Below are positions 13,383-37,318 of a stretch of DNA of 64,000 bases, piece by piece (the first letter of the stretch is position 1; each line of letters opens with the position of its first letter). Origin of the DNA: Bugula neritina (Eukaryota; Bryozoa; Gymnolaemata; Cheilostomatida; Bugulidae); assembly GCA_964035545.1 (NCBI GenBank), contig OZ037770.1:177001-241000 (forward strand), in the 5' to 3' direction. The notes under the pieces are model-generated. The model did no database searches, was not told the DNA's origin, and worked only from the letters and a program-made list of their open reading frames with translations. Made by a program: the position numbers and the translations under genes.

Positions 13383-13884
13383 TGAAGGCTTGAGTTTGAG
13401 GTTTCGGAAAATTTAACATTAGTGTGCCATGTTTTTTCTACTTTTCCATTTGTTCCTTTATTATCGGCGCCATTTTTACCTAATACTCCTTCTCTCCCCC
13501 CTCCCCATTTCCCTCTCCCTACCCCTCGCTCCTTTACCCTCTCTTCCTCATCTACACTGTAGGCTGCAGGGAGTCTAACAGTATAATACTAGATGGTGGG
13601 AGATCCAAGGGGTTATCCTACACTGTGTTATGCACTAAGTTATACACCTGCACTAAGTTATGTAATAAATATCACAACAAGTTGCATACCAAGTATGGAA
13701 TATTTCTATACTATTGCTGGCATCACGTGATGATGTTTTGTATAGAAATCAACATGATTACATAACTTCTCACATATTTCTAGATAAATTTCAAATTGTA
13801 TGTTTTTAACAGGTAAACATGTAATTATATGAAAAATGTTTACTTTCAGTATGACTCAGCTAACACAGTGACTTAGTAATGTGT

Positions 13885-14085
13885 TGATACTCGTGTGTTG
13901 ATACCCATGTGTTGATACTCATGTGTTGATACTCATGTGTTGATACTCATGTGTTGATACTCATGTGTTGATACTCATGTGTTGATACCCATGTGTTGAT
14001 ACTCATGTGTTGATACCCATGTGTTGATACTCATGTGTTGATACTCATGTGTTGATACTCATGTGTTGATACTCATGTGTTGATA
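13885..14085. repeat. 14-bp minisatellite downstream of ASC gene
   Basis: About fourteen copies of GTGTTGATACTCAT, a few with CCCAT. Confidence 0.9.
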
Positions 14086-14650
14086 TATGATGCACGCACA
14101 CTCTTACACAGCAAAAGCTATTCTCTGGCTTTGAATATTTTATTTTAGTGTAAAACTGGAAAATTGAAAGATCAAGTATCAAAAATGGGTATAAATTATA
14201 AAATAAGTAGAAAACAAAAAGGAATTTTTTATAAAATGTGGAAAAGATTATTACACAGAGTTTCATCAATAATATTATTGCATAAATAACTTATACTTGC
14301 ATAAGGCATAAAATGTTGAGTATATATATTAATATCATATGCATACACATTGTAGAGAAAATTGAAGGATATGTATTATATTGCATTTCCCCCGAACCTG
14401 GAAATTATCACCAAAATCATAAATTATATATTCTGTTCCTTAAATTATTAAATTATTAAATGCTTTTCTCTTGCGCATATCACAGTTGAGGTCATTTCAT
14501 TGCATGCAAGTCTTCCTTGACTACAAAATAGTAGAATATAATATATAGTAGAGCATTTTATACAACATACGATCACATAATATACCATCAGGTAATAGAA
14601 AGTTACCTGCGTAGTCTAATATAAATATAATAAAAAATTACCTGCAAAGT

Positions 14651-16714
14651 CTAATAAAGCCAAGAAGCAAATTCTAGCAGCTCAGCCTCTTCCGTGGAGA
14701 TGTCTTCGGTGTTACCATACAATCCTTGCTCTACGGAGCTGAAACTACTGGTAGGGGAGGGGTACGTCGTCCCGAACTCATCACAGGATGGTGTGGAATA
14801 GTCTATTTGGAAGGCGCTGGTTCTGTTTGGGTAATTATCGTAATATTGTAGGTCTCTAGAGAAAGTGTTGTTTGTCTGGTTGCTAAGTAACGATCCATTC
14901 GGACAGTGTGACATCACGTCCTGTTTACTCAACAAGTGATAACTGTCAACAGGTGTTGCATGCGACTGTGTTAGCAGCTGTGATTGGTCGTAAGTGTGGT
15001 AGGAAGCTGATGTGATTGGCTGAGAAGGGCTGGTGCATTGTGGGTGACGAGGACTCGAAGGAAGACTGGAGGGGACTGACTCGCTGTCGGAGTCAGAGTT
15101 CACGCTGCCATTCAAGTCATCGAGTGTTTCCTGCAGGTCTTGTATGTACAAGATGGCCGCCTTTAGCGTGTCAACTTTACTCATCTTTTTACTGCGCAGG
15201 TGTGGGGGGACATGGTTGGCCAGCGTGACGAAACCTGCAGTCAACAAAACAACATATGAGTTGACAGGAAGTAGTAGCTGGACAGGAAGTAGTTGGTGGA
15301 CAGGAAGTAGTTGGTGGACAGGAAGTGGGTTTAAGCAATGTAGAGAATCTCAAAGGGAATAGATAAGAATCTGTACACAAACTGACAATGAGCATCATAT
15401 GGATAAAACACAAACAGTGCATGTACGTATGTATACACATACAGCACATATACCTATGCAGACATATACAGTGTGGCTGTCAAATATGAGAGTAAACATC
15501 AAGCAATGCACATCCTTTGAAGATTTCTGACAGGGATAAGGAGATACAGAAATACAAGATACATTCTATCTATTGAGGTGATTCCAGATTAGCAGTTATC
15601 TCACCATGGCAGATCAATAACTGTACTCTCTTCCTCAAAAGAATTTTTTTTTCTAAACCCTTTTTGGAAAATACTCCAGTGGTTAAGGTGGAGAAATTGA
15701 TGTGGTACGCTTAAAGTTGACTGCCAGTTTTAGTGCTCAATTGATGACATGAGGCCTGAATTTTCTTATAAGTATTCTATTATAAGTGGAATGCCAGAGA
15801 AAAAACAGAAATAAAATATTCTTTTGCATGATCAAATTTCTTATGAATTTGTCAGCTTACTTCCGACTGCATTTTTAATCATTTTTGGGACAAAATAAAC
15901 TAACAGAAAATGAATATTAGACCAACAGTCAATATGTTAAAAATAAAACATAAATGTATTGTATACACTTGTACATTTTATCTGCACAACATTCCGTACT
16001 ACTCTCAGTACTACTCTACTCTCAGTACTACTCTAGACTCAGTACTACTCTAGACTCAGTACTACTCTACTCTCAGTACTACTCAACACTCAGTACTACT
16101 CTACTCTCAGTACTACTCAACACTCAGTACTACTCAGTGCTACTCTACTCTCAGTACTACTCTAGACTCAGTACTACTCTAGACTCAGTACTACTCTACT
16201 CTCAGTACTACTCAACACCCAGTACTACTCAACACTGGGAACACAACTCTCATATGGGTTCTACATTACAAAACCAACACACCAGGATCTCAATACAGCA
16301 GCTAAAACCCTTCCTACTTGCCTCAGACATCACTTTATTGCACCATTTATTTTTGACCTCAAAATTACATTTTTCATCAAAAACTCTGGAGATTTTGACA
16401 GCAGACTATGGCTCACCCTGGTTGACAGCCCTGACTCTGTTCCTTTCTCTGGTGTTCCTCCTAGTCACAGCCTGGGGTCGCGGGTGGTTCATTGCCTTCT
16501 TACTAATCTGCCCCCCTCGCTGTCGCGCATACTCCAACTTTAGCAACGGCTCCGTCACACATCCTGTTAGAGATTGTTCGGAGGATACTACTTCCTGTTT
16601 AGGGAGGATTGTGGGAGACTGTTTGCGTTGTGGAGATAATGGCGTTAAAATAATCTGCGTGAAAGTTGTACCATTCACTGTGGCCATCGCAGGCATTACC
16701 TTCAGTGTTGCCAT
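14651..16714 (-). CDS. ASCL: Achaete-scute family bHLH transcription factor
   Basis: Two coding exons, 16417-16714 and 15234-14651, joined at phase 1 (donor GTGAGC, acceptor CTGCAG) to give 292 residues. The bHLH region spans residues about 85-140. The basic part reads RRNTRERNRVRAVNQ, helix 1 continues GFVTLANHVP, and helix 2 is KKMSKVDTLKAAILYIQDLQ, the ASC-type signature. After a Ser-rich stretch (SDSDSESVPSS) the protein ends EEAELLEFASWLY, matching the conserved C-terminal motif of vertebrate ASCL proteins. Such factors bind E-boxes as heterodimers with E-proteins and drive neural precursor fate in the nucleus. The start is the first ATG of a frame preceded by a TATA-like element about 73 bases upstream. 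An intron inside helix 1 is unusual, since most ASC genes have an uninterrupted bHLH exon. Family assignment is firm; the orthology class (1/2 or 3/4/5) is not resolved. Confidence 0.93.
15255..15330. repeat. ~19-bp repeat near ASC intron acceptor
   Basis: Three to four copies of GGACAGGAAGTAGTTGGT in the ASC intron, about 20 bases from the exon 2 acceptor. Confidence 0.8.
15998..16235. repeat. ~16-bp minisatellite in ASC intron
   Basis: About fifteen units of CAGTACTACTCTACTCT with variants (CTAGACT, CAACACT). The variants occur in a block order that is itself repeated. Confidence 0.85.
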
Positions 16715-16765
16715 GGAAACAATTTAGTCAGTGCTTAGAGTAAGTGTGAGAGAGCAGACTGAAGG

Positions 16766-16793
16766 CACGTGCTGTGCTGGTCTGCATTTATAT
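16766..16793 (-). promoter_or_regulatory. candidate ASC core promoter: TATA-like box and E-box
   Basis: On the minus strand a CATATAAAT element lies at 16787-16793, about 73 bases upstream of the ASC start codon, followed by a perfect CACGTG E-box at 16766-16771. The position suits a TATA box with a short leader. The E-box could serve bHLH input, but with no start-site data this is inference. Confidence 0.4.
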
Positions 16794-19700
16794 GCACTCG
16801 CGACTGACACACGTCTGCAAGTACCGCCCACATCTTGGCAAGTGCCTGCAGGTGTTTGCTATTAGAGTACTGCTTGTCTCGAATTCTGATTGGCTAAAGT
16901 CACAAACACAAAGAATTCCTACTGCACTTTGCAGGCTATTAGCTACGCTATGTAATTTTCAACTGACAAAATTGATTTATTCAAGTATAACCCTTTTTTA
17001 AATATCCTCATTCTTTTTATTTTGGTATTTCTTTTAATAAAAACTTACGGCTATATATCAATAGTCACTATAGAGTCACTATATGAGTATATAAACAGCA
17101 TACTTAGTGAATATACGGATATCTGGTATCCAGAATTAACTATCAACCAAATAAACATAATACTGTATTACTATATATCAATAATAGTTTTAGCTAGCAT
17201 ATTATTATATTGTTGTATTAATTTATAAAGTACAGGACATATATCATAATAGCATATAGGATAACAATATTATTATTATTACATTGTATATCTTATAATA
17301 AGTTATATTACATTGTAACCATATTATATACTATACTACATCCTATATCACATTCCTATATTTTATGTTGCTTTGTACTTTAAATTAATTCATTATAGTA
17401 TATCTTATATTATATTATATTATATATATTATATAATAGAGCTTGTATATTTGTTTTTATACATTATATACGAGTCTTATATGTTGTGCAAAATATTAGT
17501 AAATAGTCTGAGAGAATAGATAGTCTGAGAGAATAGATAGTCTGAGAGAGTAGATAGTCTGACTGTATGTCTGAGATTTATTAGTTTACGACTGACTCAC
17601 AGTCATCACTGAGCTACAGTTGGGAGACTCAGCTACTTGAGCAACTAGCCACTACTACACCCACTCCATCATATACAATATTATTAACATATCTCCATCT
17701 CAACAAGACTCAAGATGTCTATCATTGCCTCCTTCTAAGTGATAAGATTTCTAAATTCGAATAAAGTGTTTGTAAATGTGTTTTCTTCCTTGACTTTAGC
17801 AAAAATTGGTGTTTGCTGTCGTGGTTTGTCTCTGCGTGTCTGTTTGTCCGTCTGTCTGTCTGTCTGTCTCTCTGTGTTGAGTTGTTTGTCATCTCAACCA
17901 AACTGAAGCAACCAGTCAAAGCACTTCTTAATACTACTCTAATCATGCTCTAAAATATTCTAACATTTATCTTATAAAATGCTTTTAGTTCTGAATTGTA
18001 TAAGTAAATTGGCCAAACCTCAAACTACCTTACACTATGTGTATTTATGCCCTTTGAATCAGAGTAGACTGAAAGGGCTAACGGAGAGAGAGAATATTCA
18101 TTACTTGAAATATTTTATACTAAACTCTTTAGTCCAGCTAAAAATTCAATCTTTTAATAAAAACAGAGTGTTGAGATGTTATAATAATTAGGTTTTAGCA
18201 CCAAGACCTACTGTATACATTATGTATGCACTCGGAACTCAAACTAAAGAGCTGAGCTAACTGCCACAGAAGTATTTATTACATGACTTATTCTATAAAT
18301 ACTTCAATACAAAAACTATAAAATATTTCAGCTCTGTACTGGATAAAGTTGAATTCAAACTATAAATTATTTGAACTTATCATATTTCAAACAACACAGC
18401 GCTCTGTTTATGGCTGCTGGAGTCATATAAAGGCGAAAATCAATAACTAAATGACCAAATAGTGCTTGGAGTATAAAGACATGAATAATCACCAACTGGG
18501 GAGTTACTAGAGAGACATACACTATAACTGAGACTTCATATCGTATCGTAGTATCATATCGTAGTATCGTATCGTATCATGTACACTGGAGACCATTTAC
18601 CTGACATGTATTTACATAATTATGTCTCTTTGTTCACACTGTCAGCTGATAAATTACAGTGAAGCAAATTTTTACAAAACCATGCCAACAAAATTCAACA
18701 CACATGATAGCAGTTTATCTGTAGATTTCATAAAATCAGGACTTTATCAAACCAGTCATTAAATTCATTTCATTCACAATTCACAGACTTATAGCTTGTC
18801 ATTGCAAAGTATTGTAAGTATATCACATGGATTAATGTATATATAGTGAAGAGGTATAGCCTGTCAGTGTGTGACATGATATACATGTTGAGAGACTGTG
18901 TATACACCTTGTGGTACCTGCCAGCAACTGTCAGCACAGACTTCTACTCTCCTGACACCTGTGATGTCATCACCCTATGAGTCATACCATCCTGCACTTA
19001 GATGACTCATACAAACACTCTACTCACGTATAGTATAATTATATGAAGGTTTGTTTAAGGTGAATTTAGAATTTTGTATTATTATGAATTGTATAGTTCT
19101 AAGCTAGCAAGTTATTATGAAATACTTGTATATGTAACGTATAATGGCAAAATATTATTATTGCTTAGTAATTGTAATATTGTATTTTAGTTTTCCAGCT
19201 TTATTTGTTGAATATATTTTAGTTGTGCAGTTTAATATTAGAAAAGTAAAATAAAATCTTCAGGCATGTTTATAATATTTTATGTTGAAACCAGGGAAAG
19301 GGCCAACAGTGGAAAATATCTTTGCTGGCATTTTCCCAACACTTTGGTCACCTTAAAAAAAGCTGTTGCAAAAAAAGCAATTTTAACTTAGAAATGTTAA
19401 TCAAAATATTAGTAAAACCATATTGCATTTTCACTTGCTTCAACACAAAAAATTGAACACAATTAATGCTTTTATTTGAATCTACCCACTATAAGTTATT
19501 CTATACACAAATTAATCTCTATAATATTATAATCTTACGCACAGTTATTAGAAACTAATAGCTATAATATAATACATGGTATTGTACTCAGTTAATAAGA
19601 TAATCACACAGCCATAATTCTAGTTGTTATAGTTTCAACGCCTGGGGCAGATAACAACCAACTTCACATCCACTGTTTACTCCAATTATTATATTTTAGT

Positions 19701-22448
19701 CTTAATTCAAGAGAAATCCACTCTTTCCCACAATTCTTACAACTGGTCACCTGCACTGAGACAAAGGTAGTACATAATAATTATATATTTATATTTAATT
19801 TCCAATCAAATGTATTGTCAGGAATTATAAGATAAATAGTTGTTATTAGCATTATAATTACAGTATGAGTACCATCATAATGGATGTGAGACGAGGACCA
19901 TAATATATAACGCTACGGACACAATAGACTATATACTATTATACAGTATAATAATGTCTACAATACTACGATATAATGTGTACAATACTACGATATAATG
20001 TGTACAACACAAGGATATAATTGGATGTGATTACAATATAACTTGATACAGGAATGAAGGGATTATCTCCGGTGAAGTGTGAATATCAACTGAATGAGAG
20101 TGTCATATTCATCTCTCTGTATATGAGAGGGTATTACCTAGCACACTAATCCTGCTGTCACATGCGGCAGCTATAACATGCTGTCACACAGCAGCTATAT
20201 AAGATGCTGTATAGAAAAGCCCTCAAGGCACAAACTCCCATCTCCATTATTCTCTCTCATAATAGACACAAGAATACATATAAGTGACTCGGTTTGTTAG
20301 CTGTCACTACATTATTATATACAATATGCTGGGCTCATCTATTGCAGCAAATCAGACCACTTGAAATATATTGCTTAAACTATTAGAAATGATGTTTTTG
20401 TTCAGAGAAAAGGAAATAAGCTTTTAATTGAGTAAACAAATTAGTTCTACAGTTGAAGTTCTTACTCACACGTTTAAGTATCACCTGTCAGGTAGAATAT
20501 TACAATAATATTATATGTTTATAATATATTACAATAATATTATATGTCTACAATTTATTACAATAATATTATATGTCTACAATATATTAGAATATTATTA
20601 TACGTCTACAATATATTAGATTAATATTATACGTCTACAATAATATATTACAATAATATTATATGTCTACAATATATTACAATAAATTATATGTCTACAA
20701 TATGTTACAATAATAGTGTAGTTCTAGAGTTAGCCCATAAGTAGATTATTGATACTGTAAGAGAAACAAATGGGCACAAAGCTGAATATTTTCTGTCCTT
20801 TTTATTCAAAACACTCAAAAGAGACAAACTACACTCATGCAAGTCAAGTGTGAATTTCCTATCATCTTATATAATTAATAAAAGCGTTACAAACTAATGT
20901 AATTATTTCTATATAGGATATACTAGCATATTAAAGTAATAATAACAATCCCTTAATACTACAATGTATCCACTCTCCAGCTAAACAACTTTGTCTATAT
21001 ATACTCTGTGGTATATCTCTTGACTTCATCTTGTCTATAATTAATATTTCAACAGCAGACCCCAAGTTGAACTCCAAATCAATAAATCATCATCTCCATT
21101 TCTGCCATTTATTTACTTGTTCTTCATTTTTGTATACAAACATGACTAACCACTTGTTTGTTTTTTATTAGGGCAGCAAATTCTACTTCCTGTCATAAAC
21201 ATAGCCTCAGATTTGCGTCCACATACTACTGGCGTTGCTCCCCACCCCCAATAAATGACAACTAATTAGCTTGCAGCCAACACAAGTATTGTTTGCATAT
21301 AATTACAGGATACAAATCTACAATTGACACCTCCCATAATGACACTTGTCAGTCTTGTCATACCAGTCCATAGAAACAAGCACTTGCAAGCACATGCAAG
21401 CGTATACAAGCACTTGTAATTCAAACAGCTCTGCATCTTATCTGCCAAGATCTGTGTTGATAAATGCTAAAAACTATCTATTTGCAATCTTCATTTTCTA
21501 TATTTACCTAAACTGCTTATTAGTCTGAGTTTTGTACGGATGCAATAGCTGTTAATGGAGTTGGAGAAGTGCAGGCATTGTACTAGGACTATGTAGTCTG
21601 ACATGTGTATATTATGGCTAATGTCATGTATACTGTATATTAATTTATATAAAGTAGAAGATAATATCTCCTCTTCTACATATAATTAATATTAAATATC
21701 ACGTTGACTGACACAATACAAACTGTCAGCTTTCTCTCTATTGCCCAGATCAACATAACTGTTAATCACAAAGAAGCCTAGCCTTAGAAACTTAGCATAG
21801 AAATTGTAGGGCATTCAGTCTTATGCCCACACAGAGGTTATTTATTATTACACAATTTAGTTTTTATGGTTCTACAGAATTCATGTGAAGTGATAGAAAT
21901 AAATAAATAAATAAATAACATTACATCATAATACCATGATCTGCACATGTACCTCAATATAACGTGTTATTAGGCTACATACATTATCTTATATATCAGA
22001 CTAATAAAATATAGACTTCATTAGTTCTATATATTAGATGTGTTTATTTAGAGTTACTTTTTTCATGTAGAGTTGAACACATTTAAATGGTGCTTCATTT
22101 AACATGTTCATAATGTATTGAGATTTAGAAACTTACTTTTATATATGCCTTATGCAGTAGTGACTTGATATAAAATACTATGGTTGTGCACTAAATGTAA
22201 ATAATGTTATGCTTGCGGTCATATACTAACCTTATAAAAAAGGAACCTAGCATTGATAGTAAGGGTTGTCATTTCATTGTGTGATTATGAATTTAGAAAA
22301 CAACTCCATTTTTACGTTAAACTTGTCTAACCACGTGATTTACTTTCCATAGGAACGCAAATAAAAAACCAACAGCGCGTGTTAAATTTGCTGGAAGTGA
22401 AACTACTACTAGTACTAGACTTGAACTCTAGTCACAACGGTCGTCATT
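16794..22448. other. intergenic between divergent ASC and centrin-like genes
   Basis: AT-rich DNA without a convincing exon. It holds small tandem repeats at 17515-17565 (AGTCTGAGAGAATAGAT), 17850-17872 (GTCT)n, 18540-18580 (ATCGTATCGTAGTATC), 20500-20715 and 21897-21918 (AATA)n. Regulatory DNA of the ASC gene would be expected here, but no element is identifiable by eye. Confidence 0.5.
20500..20715. repeat. ~28-bp AT-rich minisatellite
   Basis: Seven to eight imperfect units built on ATTACAATAATATTATATG plus TCTACAATAT. Confidence 0.8.
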
Positions 22449-25271
22449 ATGGACAGAGATAGTCCTAACAGACCAAAACATAAAGTTTCAATAACTTTTG
22501 GTAATGATCCGGTAACGCCTCAGCGAATAGTGATGCCTACGCCAGCAAGAGAAAGGGTGAGTCACAATGATTGAATGACTATGACTCGTATGACTGATAC
22601 TATAAATGTGAGCATCAGTATGACTATGAAACTGAGTATCACTCGAGACTAATTAATCATTATGAATACGATAGCCACACTCATAAGGATTATTATTATA
22701 ATCATTGATAGCCAATTTTGAATACCCCCATTCTTATAAGCCTTAATATTAATATTGCTTTATAATTATTATAAATGTTTGCAAACTAACGCTACAAGTC
22801 AGGGCCTACTAATAGCAATTAAAGATTGTACTAATTCACAATTCATTTTAAATTCACACTGGTAGCTACTAGCATTACTTTTTGAAATCAAAGGCTTTAC
22901 TGGGCTTCTTTGTTCAAATTTCACTTCCATTTCTGGACTAATATTTTTCATTGGTTTAAAATAAAGTCTGAATGTCAAGTTATAGTAATAAATTTTTTTA
23001 TTTAAACAGGTGTCTGATAATGATTGATTTAAATATTATTTTCAGCATAATTATCATGTTTCATTTTTACATGCTAATAGTTGTAGTTGTAGTCTTACTG
23101 CTCTCTATAATAACATGTATTCAGTTATTATGACTTTTTAAGTTTTGTTCCTTAGATGAAAAACTTCAACTTTGAAAAAAACTTTACTGCCAACTAGTTT
23201 TGTTAGTAAACTCAATACTTAGTAGTGAAAGATTTATTGTTACTTACATATATTGTAGCTGATGTCAATGTTGACAACGTACAAAGTTGACGATGAAAAA
23301 GAAGTGTATAATATTTTGGTATCTAAGAAGGTTCTAGATTCACTGACTCCTCAAGAAATCAGAGATCTAAGAGTTGTGTTTGACGCCTTTGATGTGAACA
23401 TGGATGGGTGAGTCATCCACCATACTGAGACAAATACTTGTCCCAGTGTATTGTTTCAATGTTATTGTAGTTTTGATGTGAAACATTTCTAGAATTTTCA
23501 TTAGCATTTATTTATACTGGTCATGTTTCAACTGTTTCGCAACATTAACTGTTAGAATGACAATGAGGGTGATGATTAGGATAGTGTATGATCTTGTAGA
23601 CTAATTCCCCTGGTGGATGTGAGAAGAGCTTTATTGTCTCTCGGCTTCAAAGTTAGTAAAGGGGAAGTGAGGAACATGATGGCAGAAGTAGACTTGCAGG
23701 CAACTAACGGGTAGGAGTGAGTACTCAGTATGAGTGTGTCAGTACTCAGTATGAGTGTGTCAGTACTCAGTATGAGTGAGTCAGTACTCAGTATGAGTGT
23801 GTCAGTACTCAGTATGAGTGTGTCAGTACTCAGTATGAGTGTGTCAGTACTCAGTATGAGTGTGTCAGTACTCAGTATGAGTGTGTCAGTACTCAGTATG
23901 AGTGTGTCAGTACTCAGTATGAGTGTGTCAGTACTCAGTATGAGTGAGTCAGTACTCAGTATGAGTGAGTCAGTACTCAGTATGAGTGAGTCAGTACTCA
24001 GTATGAGTGAGTCAGTACTCAGTATGAGTGAGTCAGTACTCAGTATGAGTGAGTCAGTACTCAGTATGAGTGTGTCAGTACTCAGTATGAGTGTGTCAAT
24101 ACTCAGTATGAGTGTGAAACTGGTAGTCTAACTGAAACATGCATTAGATGTAAACACAGAATATGTTTACAGAGAGGCCAACTTCAACACTTTCTTGGAG
24201 TTTGTCATCGACAAGCAGGGGGATTCCCGGGACAGCCTGGATGAGCTGGAGAAATCATTTAAACAGTTTGACATTGGTGAGTACATTATCTATAGTGTTC
24301 CTGTAGTTACTACTCTTCTCCTTAAATCCATAGCAGCATTATGGCTGTGAGTTAGTAAATTCTATCTGAAGTAGATGTAACAACTAATAATATGTAGCTT
24401 TGTCAATGTACATATTCTTACAACAACACAATTAAAATAATTGGTATATAAATAGCTATCAACAGTGGTTAGCTCGTATAAAGTTTTAGGCTTTATCTCC
24501 ACCTGACCATCGATAAATTCTTTTTCAAAGAAATTCTCTAGATTTTGTTTAGGCTATTACTTAATTTTATGTCAAAATGTTTTCTATTCTCATTCTGGAA
24601 AATTATACTTGAAATTCTTAACAATAAATTAAAATTATGTATTCTAGAAACTTTCACACTTATATTTTATAAAATACAAATTGGTAGGTTTAACAAATTG
24701 CCGTTGACGAGCCAACTCTGGCTTCTCTTCATATCCACGTATAAATCTTTCGCCTTTTACTAAAGATTTCCGTGGAGAGGAACATTACAATGAGTCTATA
24801 GACTTATTTTTGACACCCTCCACGGGAGGGTAATTAACACCCTCAAATGAAGTTATCTTTATACACTCTCCTTGTTAAAATTTACTCTCGTGCTTCAACT
24901 TGTAGTGTGATAATGCACGAGATTGTGAGTTGAATATATTAGTGTTTCCTTAAATTACAGAACGTAGTGATAAGTTGACCCCAGCAAGTCTCAGGTCTCT
25001 CTGTAGACAGTTTGATGTGAATTTAAAAGATGAGGAGATATTAGATATGGTGAGAATATATATTTTAGGCAAACAGTTTTGTACTAATAATTTTTTACTA
25101 AGGTACATTACAATGAGCAGTATCAGCAACTAGTTGTAATCTTGGATTTAGCACAGTTAAAGGGTTGTCATTCCCTACATACAGGTTAGAGAAGCAGACA
25201 AGAATGGAGATGGAGCAGTTGATAAACAGGAGTTCATTGATATTATGATGAAAACTAACCTCTTTATATGA
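22449..25271 (+). CDS. centrin-like EF-hand protein
   Basis: Six exons with continuous frame: 22449-22556, 23259-23407, 23600-23710, 24173-24276, 24961-25049, 25185-25271; 215 residues. A basic, Pro-containing N-terminus of about 85 residues precedes four EF-hand units. Loop 1 is DVNMDGLIPLVD and loop 4 is DKNGDGAVDKQE, both well formed. The second (around DLQATNG) and third (around DIERSDK) lack canonical ligands and probably do not bind calcium. The linker and the ending FIDIMMKTNLF resemble centrin (typical C-terminus ...MKKTSLY) more than calmodulin. Centrins are calcium-binding components of centrioles and basal bodies, so a centriolar or ciliary role is inferred. Two active loops and a longer N-terminus make it a divergent centrin; another EF-hand family remains possible. 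It is convergent with the PI3K gene. Confidence 0.85.
23711..24118. repeat. 21-bp minisatellite starting at a splice donor
   Basis: About eighteen copies of AGTATGAGTGTGTCAGTACTC fill centrin intron 3. The array starts about ten bases after exon 3, and its first unit overlaps the donor GTAGGAGTGAGTACTCAG. TGTG and TGAG variants are clustered, indicating local expansion. Confidence 0.92.
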
Positions 25272-25610
25272 ATACGTCAGGACGAGAAGACAACTTCTAC
25301 AACTGACATTCTTGTAATGACTAACTGGTAGTATTTTAGGCATGTTATTTATATTCTATTTTTAGATGCAATTTATTATGGAATGTGACAATTGTGAGCT
25401 AAACAGTTAGTGTAGTACCACTAATAAGGTTATAGTTTGTATTCGCGCATACAGGTTCTACTCTGTTAGCAGATTGATCACTTACTGTCATGTAAAGTAT
25501 ACATAGTGTGTGACATGTATGTAAATATTTATTATAGTTTATTAAGAACCTATAAAATGTGAGAAAAATATAATAGGTTATATAAATGCAAAAATATTTG
25601 TATTCAACAG

Positions 25611-25616
25611 AATAAA
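25611..25616 (+). terminator. AATAAA, possible centrin poly(A) signal
   Basis: AATAAA about 340 bases after the centrin stop codon. On the opposite strand, AATAAA motifs at 25528-25533 and 25538-25543 could serve the PI3K gene, so the two 3' untranslated regions may overlap. Confidence 0.4.
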
Positions 25617-25786
25617 CTAAAATGGTCTCTGTAGAAAATATAAATATAGACACTAAGATAATATCTAGTGGTAATAGATAAATAATTCTGTCAGGAAGGG
25701 GAATTGTCTATATGGAAGAATTACTCATGACATTAGCATGCACTGTACTATAAGTATTATATAGTCAATATTACAGTATAATACTG

Positions 25787-37318
<11,532 letters not shown>

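Noticed and set aside
15954-16727. 257-codon plus-strand frame
   Set aside because: Half is a tandem repeat in the ASC intron and the rest is antisense to ASC exon 1.
17722-17946. 74-codon minus-strand frame rich in RQTDRQTD
   Set aside because: Generated by a (GTCT)n microsatellite.
23730-24131. 133-codon frame of repeating MSVSVLS
   Set aside because: It is the 21-bp intronic array of the centrin-like gene.
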